From assembly GCA_002398365.1 (NCBI GenBank), contig DGYK01000010.1, positions 84,080 through 148,079 on the forward strand: 64,000 nt of DNA, in the 5' to 3' direction. Source of the stretch: Flammeovirgaceae bacterium UBA5008. GTDB taxonomy: Bacteria; Bacteroidota; Bacteroidia; Cytophagales; Cyclobacteriaceae. Positions 25,485 through 33,572 of this stretch are shown here, one piece after another; positions within the stretch are counted from its first letter, which is position 1; every line of letters begins with the position of its first letter. A model generated the notes under the pieces. That model did no database searches and was not told where the DNA came from. It saw only the letters and a list, made by a program, of their open reading frames with translations. The translations under genes were made by a program, and so were the position numbers.

Positions 25485-26156
25485 ATGAATTGGTTCTCAC
25501 AACTAATAACCAGTACAATCGGTAAGAAATTGATCATGGCCCTTACCGGTCTTTTCCTCATCTCCTTTTTAATTATCCATTGCACCATCAATGCAATGAT
25601 TTTTCTGAATGATGGAGGTGTAACATTTTCACACTGGGGGCACTTCATGGGCACCAACCCGGTTATCCGCACCCTCGAAATTGGCTTAGTAGCAGGTTTT
25701 CTGATTCACATCTTTCAGGGACTTCTGCTCATTAAGAAAAACAGAGACTCTCGTCCTGTTCGCTATCAGGTCGAAGCTCCTTCTCCGAAAAGCACTTGGT
25801 ACAGCCGCAGCATGGGGTTATTGGGAACCCTGTTGCTCCTTTTCTTAATCATGCACACAGCTCATTTCTGGATTCCCAACCGATCCAATCAATTTGCTAC
25901 AGGGGAAGAGTTGAATCTGTATCAGATGATGTTGAATATTTTTGCTGACCCATTGATCGTAATACTCTATGTTCTTGGTTGTATTTCTCTGGCTTGGCAT
26001 TTATTGCATGGCTTTTGGAGTGCGTTTCAAACACTTGGCCTCAATCATCAGCGATACAATTCGATTATTCATTTCGTTGGAACTGCTTTCGCAATTGTTG
26101 TTCCCCTGATTTTTGCTTTAATGCCAATCGCGATTTATCTCAACTGGGTTCATTAA
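25485..26156 (+). CDS. sdhC: Succinate dehydrogenase / fumarate reductase cytochrome b subunit
   Basis: Membrane anchor of complex II, di-heme cytochrome b558 type. It has 223 residues from ATG 25485 (MNWFSQLITSTIGKKLIMAL). The frame is open upstream but without anchor-like sequence. There are five membrane helices, with likely heme-ligand His in helices (LIIHCTINAM, FLIHIFQGLLL, MHTAHFW, AWHLLHGFWSAFQTLG). The single-subunit anchor followed by A then B is the usual Bacteroidota order. It passes electrons between succinate and menaquinone. A promoter candidate is just upstream. Confidence 0.93.
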   Translation: MNWFSQLITSTIGKKLIMALTGLFLISFLIIHCTINAMIFLNDGGVTFSHWGHFMGTNPVIRTLEIGLVAGFLIHIFQGLLLIKKNRDSRPVRYQVEAPSPKSTWYSRSMGLLGTLLLLFLIMHTAHFWIPNRSNQFATGEELNLYQMMLNIFADPLIVILYVLGCISLAWHLLHGFWSAFQTLGLNHQRYNSIIHFVGTAFAIVVPLIFALMPIAIYLNWVH

Positions 26157-26186
26157 TTCATTTAACAAGACTTTCAAGAAACTAAT

Positions 26187-28109
26187 ATGGCGCTTGATTC
26201 AAAGATTCCCGAAGGCTCATTGGCCGAAAAATGGAGTAAACATAAGTTTAACCTGAAGTTGGTTAACCCCGCAAATAAACGCAAGTACGATGTAATTGTA
26301 GTGGGTACCGGATTAGCCGGAGCCTCTGCCGCTGCATCGCTGGGTGAATTAGGTTATAATGTAAAGGCTTTCTGTTTTCAGGATAGCCCAAGACGTGCCC
26401 ATTCGATTGCTGCACAAGGTGGTATTAACGCAGCCAAGAATTATCAAAATGATGGCGACAGTGTGTACCGTCTCTTTTACGATACCATTAAAGGTGGAGA
26501 TTATCGCGCTCGCGAAGCTAATGTGCATCGTTTGGCGGAGGTGAGTGTAAACATCATCGACCAATGCGTGGCACAAGGTGTACCATTCGCTCGTGAATAT
26601 GGCGGAACACTTGCAAACCGTTCGTTTGGTGGTGCGCAAGTTTCCAGAACGTTTTATGCTCGTGGTCAAACCGGACAACAATTGTTATTGGGTGCTTACT
26701 CTGCGCTCAATCGCCAAATTGCGAATGGCAAAGTGAAAATGTACAATCGCACCGAAATGCTCGATGTGGTGGTTGTAGATGGAAAGGCGAGAGGTATTGT
26801 TACCCGCGATTTAGTGACCGGCAAAATCGAATCACACAGTGCACACGCAGTGTTGCTTTGCACCGGTGGGTACGGCAACGTGTTTTTCTTGTCTACCAAT
26901 GCAAAAGGAAGTAATGTAACTGCTGCGTGGCGCGCACACAAGAAGGGAGCATTTTTTGCCAACCCATGTTTTACTCAAATCCATCCAACTTGTATTCCCG
27001 TTTCCGGGGATCATCAATCTAAGCTTACGCTGATGTCCGAATCGTTGCGTAACGATGGTCGGGTGTGGGTGCCAAGAGAAGCTAAGAAAGGATTGAAAGC
27101 CAAAGATGCGGCTTCTATTCCGGAAGCAGATAGAGATTATTTCCTCGAAAGAAAATATCCATCATTTGGAAACTTAGTTCCCCGTGACGTAGCATCACGC
27201 AACGCCAAGTATGTGTGCGATGAGGGCCGTGGTGTGGGAGCTACAGGACTTGCCGTGTTTTTGGATTTTGCCGATGCGATCAAGCGAGATGGCCGTGCAG
27301 TAATTGAAGCCAAATACGGCAACTTGTTTGACATGTATAAACAGATTACAGGTGATGATCCTTATACGATGCCAATGATGATTTACCCTGCGGTGCACTA
27401 CACCATGGGCGGGCTATGGGTAGATTATAATTTAATGACCACCGTTCCCGGTTTGTATGCATTAGGCGAGTGCAACTTCAGTGATCACGGAGCTAACCGA
27501 CTTGGTGCCAGCGCCTTGATGCAAGGTTTGGCAGATGGTTACTTCGTCATTCCATACACCTTAGGTGATTATTTAGCAACCATTGGTTGGAAAGACAAAG
27601 TAGATATCAATCACCCTGCATTTGCAGAATCAATAAAATCGGTAACAGATCGCCAAGAGAAATTATTGTCGATTAAAGGCAAGAAGACGGTTGACCAATT
27701 GCATCGTGAGTTAGGTTTAACCATGTGGGAATATTGCGGCATGAGCAGAAGCGAAAGTGGTTTGAAGAAAGCCAAGCAAATCATTCAAGATATCAAGAAA
27801 GAGTTTTGGACAAATGTGAATGTGCTGGGCAGCGGAAATGAGTTGAATATGGAGCTGGAAAAAGCCAACCGCGTAGCCGACTTCATTGAACTTGGAGAGT
27901 TGATGGTAGATGATGCATTGAATCGCACAGAGTCTTGTGGTGGACATTTCCGCGAAGAATCGCAAATGGATGGAGAAGCTTTGCGTAATGACAAAGACTT
28001 TTTCTATGTTTCTGCCTGGGAATACAAGGGCGAAGGCGAGCAGCAAGCTTTGCATAAAGATCCACTTGTTTACGAGTTTGTGAAACCATCGCAGAGAAGC
28101 TATAAATAG
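26187..28109 (+). CDS. sdhA: Succinate dehydrogenase / fumarate reductase flavoprotein subunit
   Basis: Catalytic subunit of complex II, oxidising succinate to fumarate or the reverse. It has 640 residues. FAD-binding GTGLAGASAAASLGELGYN lies near 34-52. The covalent FAD His is in RRAHSIAAQGG (about 72). Substrate-loop features include FTQIHPTCIP, the AxMGGLWVDYN segment near 410 and NRLGASALMQGLADGYF. It lies 30 bases after sdhC, so they are co-transcribed. The length and the cytochrome-b partner place it with the non-classical Bacteroidota/epsilon type. Confidence 0.96.
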   Translation: MALDSKIPEGSLAEKWSKHKFNLKLVNPANKRKYDVIVVGTGLAGASAAASLGELGYNVKAFCFQDSPRRAHSIAAQGGINAAKNYQNDGDSVYRLFYDTIKGGDYRAREANVHRLAEVSVNIIDQCVAQGVPFAREYGGTLANRSFGGAQVSRTFYARGQTGQQLLLGAYSALNRQIANGKVKMYNRTEMLDVVVVDGKARGIVTRDLVTGKIESHSAHAVLLCTGGYGNVFFLSTNAKGSNVTAAWRAHKKGAFFANPCFTQIHPTCIPVSGDHQSKLTLMSESLRNDGRVWVPREAKKGLKAKDAASIPEADRDYFLERKYPSFGNLVPRDVASRNAKYVCDEGRGVGATGLAVFLDFADAIKRDGRAVIEAKYGNLFDMYKQITGDDPYTMPMMIYPAVHYTMGGLWVDYNLMTTVPGLYALGECNFSDHGANRLGASALMQGLADGYFVIPYTLGDYLATIGWKDKVDINHPAFAESIKSVTDRQEKLLSIKGKKTVDQLHRELGLTMWEYCGMSRSESGLKKAKQIIQDIKKEFWTNVNVLGSGNELNMELEKANRVADFIELGELMVDDALNRTESCGGHFREESQMDGEALRNDKDFFYVSAWEYKGEGEQQALHKDPLVYEFVKPSQRSYK

Positions 28110-28179
28110 TTAATAGATGAAAAGTTAATAGTTAGTCGTGGCGACACATCCTATTAACGATTAACCAATAACGATTAAC
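28109..28179 (+). repeat. Short inverted and direct repeats in the sdhA-sdhB spacer
   Basis: GTTAATAG occurs at 28109-28116 and 28124-28131; its complement CTATTAAC is at 28151-28158; CGATTAAC occurs at 28158-28165 and 28172-28179. An AT-rich stem could form in the mRNA between the two genes. It may tune relative expression or be a small intergenic repeat. No function is shown. Confidence 0.4.
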
Positions 28180-28188
28180 TCTGAAAAT

Positions 28189-28959
28189 ATGAAACTGACA
28201 CTGAAAATCTGGAGACAAAAAAATAACAACAGCAAAGGCGAATTTAAGACGTATGTTCACGACCATGTGTCGCCTGATATGTCTTTTTTGGAAATGCTGG
28301 ATGTACTGAATGAAGGGCTGGTGAAAAAAGGCGAAGAACCTGTTCACTTTGACCACGACTGCCGCGAAGGTATTTGCGGTATGTGCAGCTTGTACATCAA
28401 TGGTCGCCCACATGGGCCTTTGCAAACAACTACCTGTCAATTGCACATGCGTTCGTTTAAAGATGGCGAAACCATTACCATCGAGCCTTGGCGTGCGGCA
28501 GCCTTTCCTGTTGTAAAGGATTTGGTGGTAGATCGTTCAGCGTTTGACAGGATACAACAAGCTGGTGGATATGTTTCTGTCAATACCGGTGGCGTGCCGG
28601 ATGGAAATGCCATTCCGGTTCCTAAAAAAGTAGCGGATGAAGCGATGGATGCTGCAGCTTGTATTGGTTGTGGAGCTTGCGTGGCAGCTTGTAAAAATGC
28701 TTCTGCCATGTTATTTGTGAGTGCGAAAGTTTCGCAATATGCATTGTTGCCACAAGGCCAACCTGAGCGCAAAGAGCGCGTTGAAAAAATGGTTGCTCAA
28801 ATGGACGAAGAAGGCTTTGGTGCTTGTACGAATACAAAAGCGTGCGAGGCTGAGTGTCCGAAGTCCATTAAGATTACGAACATCGCCCGCATGAACCGCG
28901 AATACTACTCTTCGATGTTTACCAACTACGAAGTGACGGTGAGCGGTGGTGGCGATTAA
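28189..28959 (+). CDS. sdhB: Succinate dehydrogenase / fumarate reductase iron-sulfur subunit
   Basis: Electron-transfer subunit of complex II, 256 residues. The plant-type [2Fe-2S] motif is CREGICGMCSLYINGRPHG with a later Cys in TTTCQ (about 59-82). The C-terminal domain has CIGCGACVAACKN (about 158-170) and CTNTKACEAECPKSI (about 213-227) for the [4Fe-4S] and [3Fe-4S] centres. It is the last gene of the sdhCAB operon and is followed within 25 bases by a strong terminator shared with dapA. Confidence 0.96.
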   Translation: MKLTLKIWRQKNNNSKGEFKTYVHDHVSPDMSFLEMLDVLNEGLVKKGEEPVHFDHDCREGICGMCSLYINGRPHGPLQTTTCQLHMRSFKDGETITIEPWRAAAFPVVKDLVVDRSAFDRIQQAGGYVSVNTGGVPDGNAIPVPKKVADEAMDAAACIGCGACVAACKNASAMLFVSAKVSQYALLPQGQPERKERVEKMVAQMDEEGFGACTNTKACEAECPKSIKITNIARMNREYYSSMFTNYEVTVSGGGD

Positions 28960-28983
28960 TTCCTCAATGAACCAATAGAAATA

Positions 28984-29008
28984 AAAAACCCGGTCAAGCC
29001 GGGTTTTT
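28984..29008. terminator. Bidirectional terminator between sdhB and dapA
   Basis: AAAAACCCGG (28984-28993) pairs with CCGGGTTTTT (28999-29008), a symmetrical GC core with A-run before and T-run after, between convergent genes. Confidence 0.9.
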
Positions 29009-29029
29009 GCTTTATAGAGACTTTTGATT

Positions 29030-29908
29030 TTATTTCTTAGCTGTGATCAGATCGATCTTTTTTTGCAAACTGTTGGAAGCTTTCACTAACGGCAGTCGCA
29101 CTTGACCATTTCCGATTTTCAATAAACTTAGTAAGTGTTTCAATCCTACTGGATTTCCTTCTTCGTACATCGGGCTGTTTATATCAATTAACTTAAAAGC
29201 CTCTGTTTTTGCTTTTCTGTAGTTGCCGACAAAAGCGAACTCCTTCATTTTTTTGAACACTACCGGATAGGCATTCGCCAATACGGAGATCACACCTTCG
29301 CCACCGATGGAATAAATCGGAAGGGTAAGCATGTCGTCACCGGAAATCAATAGAAAGTCGGCCGGTTTTTCTTTGGCGATTTGAAGGCACTGCTCCAAGT
29401 TTCCGGATGCCTCCTTGATTCCAATAATCATCTTGTGTTTTGCCAGACGCAAGGTAGTGGCTGCACTCATGTTAGAGGCCGTTCTCCCCGGCACATTGTA
29501 AAGAATAATCGGCAGGGGACTTGCATTCGCTACTGCTACAAAATGTTGGTAGATGCCCTCTTGTGAAGGCTTGTTGTAGTAGGGGCTCACGGAAAGTAAT
29601 GCATCCACTCCACTCAAATCGGTAGAGCGGATTTCATCAATTACATGCTGGGTATTGTTTCCGCCTATACCATATACAATCGGCAGTTTCTTTGAATTGT
29701 GTGCGATCACGAATTTTAAAACACTGCTTTTTTCTTCCTTGGTGAGTGTGGCCGATTCGCCTGTAGTGCCCATCACCACATAATAATCAACTCCTTTGGC
29801 AGTATGGGTAAGCAACTTTTTTAGTGAAGCAAAATCAATTTGTCCATCTTCATGAAATGGCGTTACGAGTGCCACGCCTGTGCCGTATAATTTTTTGAAC
29901 TGAATCAT
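29030..29908 (-). CDS. dapA: 4-hydroxy-tetrahydrodipicolinate synthase
   Basis: DapA condenses pyruvate with aspartate semialdehyde, the first committed step to diaminopimelate and lysine. It has 292 residues, the normal length. Visible motifs are GTGVALVTPF, MGTTGESATLTKEE (about 46-58), LLSVSPYYNKPSQEG, the Tyr in ILYNVPGRTASNM (about 135) and the Schiff-base Lys in IGIKEASGN (about 162). It follows a DUF6913 gene by 2 bases on the same strand. Another gene of the pathway, dapD, is about 23 kb away in this window. Confidence 0.96.
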   Translation of the reverse strand: MIQFKKLYGTGVALVTPFHEDGQIDFASLKKLLTHTAKGVDYYVVMGTTGESATLTKEEKSSVLKFVIAHNSKKLPIVYGIGGNNTQHVIDEIRSTDLSGVDALLSVSPYYNKPSQEGIYQHFVAVANASPLPIILYNVPGRTASNMSAATTLRLAKHKMIIGIKEASGNLEQCLQIAKEKPADFLLISGDDMLTLPIYSIGGEGVISVLANAYPVVFKKMKEFAFVGNYRKAKTEAFKLIDINSPMYEEGNPVGLKHLLSLLKIGNGQVRLPLVKASNSLQKKIDLITAKK

Positions 29909-29910
29909 TT

Positions 29911-30420
29911 TTAGCGAAGTTGCTTGGTGTATTTATACATCGTATCGATCAAACCCTTAGTCGTGCCATTTTGTTCAATCATGAATTCAAAATAGGGGCT
30001 ATCAGGTTCATTAAATTTTCCTACTCTGCAATGCGCTTTGCTTCGGGCAAGTAGCCCAAGAATCAGCGGATGTGTAGTGGTATCGATATTGAATAAGAAG
30101 TCGAATGGAGTTTCAGAGAAACGTGTGGCCGCATCTGATTTAATAGAACCCCAAAATGATAAATCTTCGATGGTAAAGAAGTCAAAAAGGAACTCGTAGT
30201 TCTCTTTTTTCTTGGGAAGAAACTCGAGCACTTTCACTTTTTTTCCATCGTGCTCCAGTTGGTGGATGAATGCCTTGATGTCATCGTGTTTTTGCTTGTC
30301 CTCTACGGTAAAGATAATCCCAATGGATTGGGCTTGTTGGTAGGGGATGCTCGCGCGCAAGCTCTTGTTGTTTCGCAAGGCCGAGCGAGTTCGCATCTTT
30401 AGGAAGTTCAGTTTAAACAT
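29911..30420 (-). CDS. DUF6913 conserved Bacteroidota protein
   Basis: The protein has 169 residues, with no signal peptide or membrane helix. The layout is alpha/beta: a basic N-terminus (MFKLNFLKMRTRSALRNNKS), then SIGIIFTVEDKQKHDDIKAF, KKVKVLEFLPKKK, FDFLFNIDTTTHPLILGLLA and CRVGKFNEP. This resembles half of a glycosyltransferase-9 or nucleotide-binding fold and fits the DUF6913 group, which in Bacteroidota often sits beside dapA and ligA. No active site is visible. It overlaps neither neighbour but is 2 bases from dapA, so translation may be coupled. Confidence 0.7.
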   Translation of the reverse strand: MFKLNFLKMRTRSALRNNKSLRASIPYQQAQSIGIIFTVEDKQKHDDIKAFIHQLEHDGKKVKVLEFLPKKKENYEFLFDFFTIEDLSFWGSIKSDAATRFSETPFDFLFNIDTTTHPLILGLLARSKAHCRVGKFNEPDSPYFEFMIEQNGTTKGLIDTMYKYTKQLR

Positions 30421-30470
30421 TCGGCAAATTCACTATTTATAACAAGAAATTCAATAGGGGATAATTCGCA

Positions 30471-32480
30471 TCATCCTTTCAACATTTGTTCAAATTCTGC
30501 CAGGCTAATGATTTTTACTCCAAGCTTTTGGGCTTTTTCCAGTTTGGATGGTCCCATGTTATCACCCGCCAGTAGGTAATCTAATTTTCCGGAAACACCC
30601 GAAAGCACGCGACCACCGTTGGCAAGAATGATATCTTTCAATTGATCGCGCTCATAATTTTCGAAGGTTCCTGAAATGACAAATGAGTGGTTATCTAATT
30701 GATTGCTGAGTAAAGTTGGTTGCTGTTCACTCGATTCCATTTGCAAACCCGCTGCTTTCAGGCGCTGCACTTCGCGTTGATTTTCTTCGGATTGAAAATA
30801 CTGAACCACGCTGGCGGCAATTTTTTCACCAACCTCAGGGGCCTCCAATAATTGTTCGTAGGTGGCTTTCGCCAGATTGTCCATATTCTTAAAATAACCG
30901 GCTAACTTTTCTGCAACTGTTTTTCCAACAAAGCGAATGCCAATGGCGAACAACACGGCTTCGAATGGAGCTGCCTTTGAAGCTTCAATACCGGCCAACA
31001 TATTCTGAGCTGATTTTTCTTTCACTTTATCCAAGCGTAGCAAATCTTCTTTCTTCAAATCATACAGATCAGCCGGTGTTTTTACCAATCCTAAATCAAA
31101 CAACTGACGAATGGTTTGCTCGCCCAGCGAATCAATATCCATCGCTTTGCGCTGAATGAAGTGCTCCACCTTGCCTTTGATTTGTGGTGGGCAACCAACA
31201 TCATTCGGACAATAGTGATTGGCTTCTCCTTCTTTACGGATCAATTCCGTGCCGCATTCCGGACAATTTGTAATGTATACAATGGATTCTGATGAGGCGG
31301 TTCGTTTGGCTAAATCCACCCCAGTTACTTTCGGAATTATTTCACCACCCTTTTCTACAAAAACAAAATCGCCTAAGTGTAAATCCAATCGTGCAATTTC
31401 GTTGGCATTGTGTAACGAGGCTCGTTTGACCGTAGTTCCGGCCAACAGTACAGGTTCTAATTCAGCAACCGGAGTAACAGCTCCAGTTCTTCCTACTTGG
31501 TAGGTAATGCCATTGAGTCGTGTGCTGATGCTTTCAGCTTTGTATTTGTAGGAGATCGCCCATCGCGGTACTTTGGCTGTTGCACCGAGTCGTTGCTGTT
31601 GCGCGAGATTATTTACTTTGATCACTACGCCATCTGTCTCGAGCGGAAGGTCGGTTCTTTTCTTTTCCCACCTTGCGATGTAATTGATCACTTCCTGAAT
31701 CGTATTACATTTTTGATACGTGGGTGAGACCTGAAAGCCCCAATTTTCCAATTGATGAATGGCTTCTTCGTGTGTAGTCACATCCAAATCTTCGCCCAAC
31801 AAATAATAGAGATAGCAATCGAGTTTTCGCTTCGCTACTTCGGCACTGTCTTGCATTTTTAAAGTGCCTGAAGCAGTGTTGCGTGCATTGGCGTAGGTTT
31901 CTTCGCCAATATCTTCTTGCTCTTTGTTCAGTTGTTTGAATACTTCTTTTGAAAGAAAAACTTCACCGCGCACTTCAAAGCGATCAGGCGTTGTTGCTTT
32001 CACTTTCAAGGGCAACGTGCGAATGGTTTTTACATTGGCAATCACATTATCACCACGCACACCATCCCCGCGGGTGATGCCTTTCACCAGCATTCCGTTT
32101 TCGTAAATTAAACTGATGGAGACACCATCGAATTTCAATTCGCAAAAATATTCGTACGCTTCGCCTTCCAATCCTTTGGCTACTCTGGCGTCAAATTCCA
32201 ATAACTCTTCAGTAGAGTAGGTGTTGCCCAGCGAGAGCATGGGATATTGATGCGCTACGTTTTCAAATTCTTTAGTGATGGTGCCACCCACGCGTTGAGT
32301 GGGAGAGTCCGGTTGCTTCCACTCGGGAAACTGATTTTCAAGATCGACCAAGCTTCGGAGTAGTTGATCGAATTCAAAATCGCTAATCTCTGATTTGTTT
32401 TGATTGTAATAGAGATGGTTGTGATAGTTAATCTGATCACTGAGCGCTTGTATTTTTTCTTTCGCTTCGGAAGCTGACAT
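30471..32480 (-). CDS. ligA: NAD-dependent DNA ligase LigA
   Basis: LigA seals nicks in replication and repair using NAD+. It has 669 residues with all domains in order: N-terminal Ia domain with YHNHLYYNQN (about 18), adenylation domain with active Lys in CELKFDGVSI (about 115), OB fold, Cys4 zinc finger (CPECGTEL...CPNDVGCP, about 405-430), helix-hairpin-helix repeats (about 445-575) and a C-terminal BRCT domain (about 590-669, FVISGTFENYERDQLKDIIL). It is the essential bacterial replicative ligase. It is upstream of DUF6913 and dapA with a 50-base gap. Confidence 0.97.
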   Translation of the reverse strand: MSASEAKEKIQALSDQINYHNHLYYNQNKSEISDFEFDQLLRSLVDLENQFPEWKQPDSPTQRVGGTITKEFENVAHQYPMLSLGNTYSTEELLEFDARVAKGLEGEAYEYFCELKFDGVSISLIYENGMLVKGITRGDGVRGDNVIANVKTIRTLPLKVKATTPDRFEVRGEVFLSKEVFKQLNKEQEDIGEETYANARNTASGTLKMQDSAEVAKRKLDCYLYYLLGEDLDVTTHEEAIHQLENWGFQVSPTYQKCNTIQEVINYIARWEKKRTDLPLETDGVVIKVNNLAQQQRLGATAKVPRWAISYKYKAESISTRLNGITYQVGRTGAVTPVAELEPVLLAGTTVKRASLHNANEIARLDLHLGDFVFVEKGGEIIPKVTGVDLAKRTASSESIVYITNCPECGTELIRKEGEANHYCPNDVGCPPQIKGKVEHFIQRKAMDIDSLGEQTIRQLFDLGLVKTPADLYDLKKEDLLRLDKVKEKSAQNMLAGIEASKAAPFEAVLFAIGIRFVGKTVAEKLAGYFKNMDNLAKATYEQLLEAPEVGEKIAASVVQYFQSEENQREVQRLKAAGLQMESSEQQPTLLSNQLDNHSFVISGTFENYERDQLKDIILANGGRVLSGVSGKLDYLLAGDNMGPSKLEKAQKLGVKIISLAEFEQMLKG

Positions 32481-32520
32481 GGCATTACATATTCAAGCCT
32501 CGAATTTAGTGATTCTTTTC

Positions 32521-33216
32521 TTAGCTGTTGATAAAGTGTAGAACCTGGCAGGCTACCATTCCGGCCGTTTCTGTGCGCAGTCGATTTGTTCCTAGACTTA
32601 TTTTTTGAAATCCGTTTTTCTGTGCTAGTTCCAGCTCTTCGTTTGAGAAATCACCCTCAGGACCAATCAGAATAAGATATTTCTTTTTCGGTTGGGCCAA
32701 TGCTTTTAGGTGATGCGGATTGCTGGCATCCACATGACCAATAAAATTCTGATCGGCCTGTTGTTGAATAATTTCCCTGAAAGGTTTTAATGGATTGATA
32801 ACCGGCAGCCATGCTTGTTGCGATTGCTTCATGGCGCTGACGGCAATTTTTTCGATCCGCTCGATATTGACGTTTTTTCGCTCGGAAGTTTGGCATTGCA
32901 TAAAACTGATTTCATCGATGCCCATCTCTACATTTTTCTCTACCAACCATTCGATGCGGTCGGCATTTTTGGTTGGAGCAATGGCCAAATGAATGGAGTA
33001 GTCTCTCTTGGGAAAATGCTTTTTATCGAATACATCGAAAGTGCATTTTTTGGCATCGGCATTTTTGATGCGGGCGTAGTACCATGTTCCTTTTCCATCC
33101 GCCAGCGTGATTTCATCCCCAGCCTCCATCCGCAGTACTTTCACGGCATGCCGCGATTCTTCTGCATCGAGGTAATGGATTCCATCGGCTATGTCGGGCA
33201 GATAAAAAAGATTCAT
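32521..33216 (-). CDS. rsmE: 16S rRNA (uracil1498-N3)-methyltransferase
   Basis: RsmE methylates U1498 of 16S rRNA with S-adenosylmethionine. It has 231 residues. An N-terminal PUA-like part (about 1-70, HAVKVLRMEAGDEITLADG) is followed by a SPOUT domain with EWLVEKNVEMGIDEI, LILIGPEGDFSNEELELA (about 180) and the knot motif SLGTNRLRTETA (about 208-219). It sits 30 bases after the acyl-CoA-binding protein gene on the same strand. There is no functional link with that neighbour that I can name. Confidence 0.95.
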   Translation of the reverse strand: MNLFYLPDIADGIHYLDAEESRHAVKVLRMEAGDEITLADGKGTWYYARIKNADAKKCTFDVFDKKHFPKRDYSIHLAIAPTKNADRIEWLVEKNVEMGIDEISFMQCQTSERKNVNIERIEKIAVSAMKQSQQAWLPVINPLKPFREIIQQQADQNFIGHVDASNPHHLKALAQPKKKYLILIGPEGDFSNEELELAQKNGFQKISLGTNRLRTETAGMVACQVLHFINS

Positions 33217-33246
33217 GGATTTTTGTACAATGAACCGATCAAGCGA

Positions 33247-33510
33247 CTAAGCGTATGCTTCGCGTAATTTACTCATCAACGCCACATAGTCGGTCATGGC
33301 CTGATCTTTGGAAATACCTTTTTTTGAAGCCCACGCATCAAACTTGGCTATGCCTTTAAAATCAAAACCACCGGGGCGCTCGCCTGTTACATCGCCATCG
33401 GTAGCTTGTTTAAACAGAGCATATAAATCCAACAGTTCTTCATTGGAAGGGCGTTTTGTCAACTCTTTAGATTGAGCGACAGCCGCGTTAAAATCGTCTA
33501 GTAATGCCAT
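33247..33510 (-). CDS. Acyl-CoA-binding protein
   Basis: The protein has 87 residues from ATG 33510, the usual ACBP length. The four-helix ACBP pattern is clear: FNAAVAQSKELTKRPSNEE, LDLYALFKQATDGDVTGERP (the YxxxKQAT-type ligand motif) and KFDAWASKKGISKDQAMTDY. It binds long-chain acyl-CoA thioesters in the cytosol, buffering them for lipid synthesis or beta-oxidation. The open frame extends upstream through the gltA terminator but that part is not ACBP-like. The ATG lies only a few bases after the T-run of the gltA terminator. Confidence 0.92.
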   Translation of the reverse strand: MALLDDFNAAVAQSKELTKRPSNEELLDLYALFKQATDGDVTGERPGGFDFKGIAKFDAWASKKGISKDQAMTDYVALMSKLREAYA

Positions 33511-33553
33511 GTTAAAAAAAATAAAAGTCCATTGTGTTTTAGGCAATGGACTT
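33511..33553 (-). terminator. Intrinsic terminator after gltA, directly in front of the ACBP gene
   Basis: On the minus strand AAGTCCATTG and CAATGGACTT (forward 33525-33534 and 33544-33553) form a perfect 10-bp stem, followed by TTATTTTTTTT. The T-run ends 2-3 bases before the ACBP ATG at 33510, so the terminator occupies the leader of the next gene. Confidence 0.88.
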
Positions 33554-33572
33554 AAGGTTAGTAATAATTTAC

